From Candidatus Phosphoribacter hodrii (GTDB lineage: Bacteria > Actinomycetota > Actinomycetes > Actinomycetales > Dermatophilaceae): DNA of 64,000 nt. Position 1 is the stretch's first letter; the number at the start of each line of letters is the position of its first letter. The notes beneath the pieces were generated by a model. That model was not told the DNA's origin. It searched no databases and was given only the letters and a program-made list of their open reading frames with translations. Below, one piece after another: positions 63,175-64,000 of this stretch. The stretch is from the NCBI GenBank assembly GCA_016707175.1, contig JADJIB010000005.1, positions 264,216 to 328,215 of the forward strand. The letters are read 5' to 3'. Made by a program: the position numbers and the translations under genes.

Positions 63175-63289
63175 GCGTTGGGCGCTGCCGAAATATCGTC
63201 GACCTTTCGTTGGGTCAACGACATTTCATCGAGGCCCCAGAACATCGTCGACCTTTTTGTGTCCTGGGCGGTGGCGTTCAGCTGCGGGG
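63175..63289. terminator. Inverted repeat after pcnA
   Basis: Two 14-base arms (63190-63203 and 63214-63227) match at 12 of 14 positions with a 10-base loop; the loop side also holds the smaller palindrome TCGTTG-GGT-CAACGA. A second copy of the ATCGTCGACCTTT-like word follows at about 63244. It is probably the pcnA terminator. The spacer is richer in A/T than its surroundings. Confidence 0.45.
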
Positions 63290-63526
63290 GTTGTCGAGTG
63301 GCTGGATGCGCTGCCGCGATCCCTCGTCGATCGGGCGGTCGCCTTCGACACGGTGACCGGCACTGGCTTCTTCTCCGGCTCGGCGGCCAAACACATCGAG
63401 AAGCGCCTTGGCCGGCTCGGCGTCACCGTCCTCGCCCGAAGCAGCTTCCTCGTCGCCGCGACCCCCGGCCCGCTCGCCGACGGTGAGTTGGCTCGGGCCG
63501 AAGCTTGGGGCGCCTCGCTGGGCTGA
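63290..63526 (+). pseudogene. C-terminal remnant of a flavodoxin-family protein
   Basis: The frame encodes 78 residues that look like the last part of an actinobacterial flavodoxin-domain protein: VVEWLDALP, AVAFDTVTGTG, SGSAAKHIEKRLGRLG, SSFLVAATPGPLADGELARAEAWGASLG. The FMN-binding N-terminal half is absent; the DNA before it is the pcnA terminator region. There is no convincing start codon or ribosome site. It is therefore a decayed fragment, perhaps left by the rearrangement that brought these genes together. Confidence 0.55.
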
Positions 63527-63641
63527 CCGGCATACTCCCGGCGTTGGCCCAGCCACCCGCAGGGCCTCCTTCGCGGGAGCGAGCGCGGAGGTGACGGAAC
63601 GGCATACCCTCTGACGAAGGCGATGACGGGAGGCGGCGAAG

Positions 63642-64000
63642 ATGGCGCTGGAGGTGCGCGTAGGCGTGGCGACCGACGTTGGCCGGGTGCGCGAGCACAA
63701 CGAGGACGCGGCGTTCGCGCGCGGGTCGATCTTCGTCGTCGCCGACGGGATGGGTGGGCACGCGGCCGGCGAGGTGGCCAGCGCGATTGCCGCGTCCACG
63801 CTCGGGGAGTTGGCCGAGCGCGCCGATTTGACGGTGGCCGATGTCGTCGCGCAGGTCGATGTGGCGAACCGGCGGATCTTCACGACGGCCGTGCGCAACC
63901 CGCAGCAATGGGGGATGGCGACGACGCTGACCGGAGTGGCCCTCGTGCTCGACCCCGAAGCCGACCGCCGACCCCGAAGCCGACCCAGGCAGCAGTTGGG
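63642..64000 (+). CDS. PP2C-family serine/threonine phosphatase, cut by window end
   Basis: The first 119 residues of a metal-dependent phosphatase of the PstP/PphA type are present. DVGRVREHNEDAAF (motif with the metal-site Glu/Asp) and FVVADGMGGHAAGEVAS are diagnostic; MATTLTGVALVLDPEAD follows. The start ATG 63642 has GGGAGG upstream. Near the window end a 15-base word containing CCCCGAAGCCGACC occurs twice (about 63950 and 63970), so the last residues may be affected by a small duplication. PP2C enzymes oppose Hanks-type kinases; the target is unknown. Confidence 0.85.
   Translation, partial: MALEVRVGVATDVGRVREHNEDAAFARGSIFVVADGMGGHAAGEVASAIAASTLGELAERADLTVADVVAQVDVANRRIFTTAVRNPQQWGMATTLTGVALVLDPEADRRPRSRPRQQL

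Overview
The window is about 64 kb of high-GC DNA around a chromosomal replication origin of an actinobacterium. The gene order is the classic one: on the minus strand dnaA-oriC-dnaN-gnd-recF-dciA-gyrB-gyrA-DUF3566-tRNA-Ile-DLW39-tRNA-Ala, and on the plus strand rpmH-rnpA-yidD-yidC-jag-rsmG-parA-parB. DUF3566, DLW-39, the sigM/trxB/trxA block and SpoOJ-type parS sites all point to Actinomycetota. Gene content and the length of the proteins suggest Micrococcales, perhaps the Dermatophilaceae/Intrasporangiaceae, but the family is a guess.

Region 1 (1-3.1 kb) is a degraded flank. It holds a strong hairpin, a short unassigned ORF, the remnant of an OmpR-type response regulator, an AAA/DUF4143 ATPase, an intact tRNA-Ala, a truncated second tRNA-Ala, a 48-residue DLW-39 gene and tRNA-Ile. 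Region 2 (3.3-16.7 kb) is the replication block. oriC lies between dnaN and dnaA and carries DnaA boxes. Region 3 (16.9-23.9 kb) is the ribosomal protein, RNase P, membrane insertion and partition block. Three perfect parS sites lie inside an in-frame 81-bp tandem repeat at the start of parA. Region 4 (23.9-32.2 kb, minus strand) holds trxA, trxB, an anti-sigma-like protein, sigM, a pseudokinase, DUF6049 and a NUDIX hydrolase. The murJ gene or domain usually found here is absent.

Region 5 (32.4-61.6 kb, plus strand) is a biosynthetic cluster wedged between the NUDIX gene and pcnA, which are normally close neighbours. Its order is ABC transporter pair, phosphopantetheinyl transferase, NRPS (A-T-C-A-T plus a condensation-like tail), a free-standing acyltransferase, three KS-DH-KR-ACP proteins, a type II thioesterase, and a last KS-KR-ACP protein ending in a thioester reductase. 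No KS-containing protein has its own acyltransferase, so this is a small trans-AT hybrid assembly line. The expected product is a short aminoacyl-glycyl(?)-polyene freed as an aldehyde or alcohol. The reading frame is broken at about seven places in these genes, mostly in G/C runs. These may be sequencing errors or gene decay. Imperfect direct repeats flank the cluster on both sides.

Region 6 (61.7-64 kb) holds pcnA, a flavodoxin gene remnant and the start of a PP2C phosphatase cut by the window end.

The most striking signal outside the genes is the word GTATGCCG/CGGCATAC. I counted about 80 copies by eye, in both orientations, in genes and spacers, often as inverted pairs. At about 68% GC only 2-3 would be expected. 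It behaves like a DNA-uptake-type or other genome-wide signature. I saw no transposase, integrase, CRISPR array or rRNA gene.
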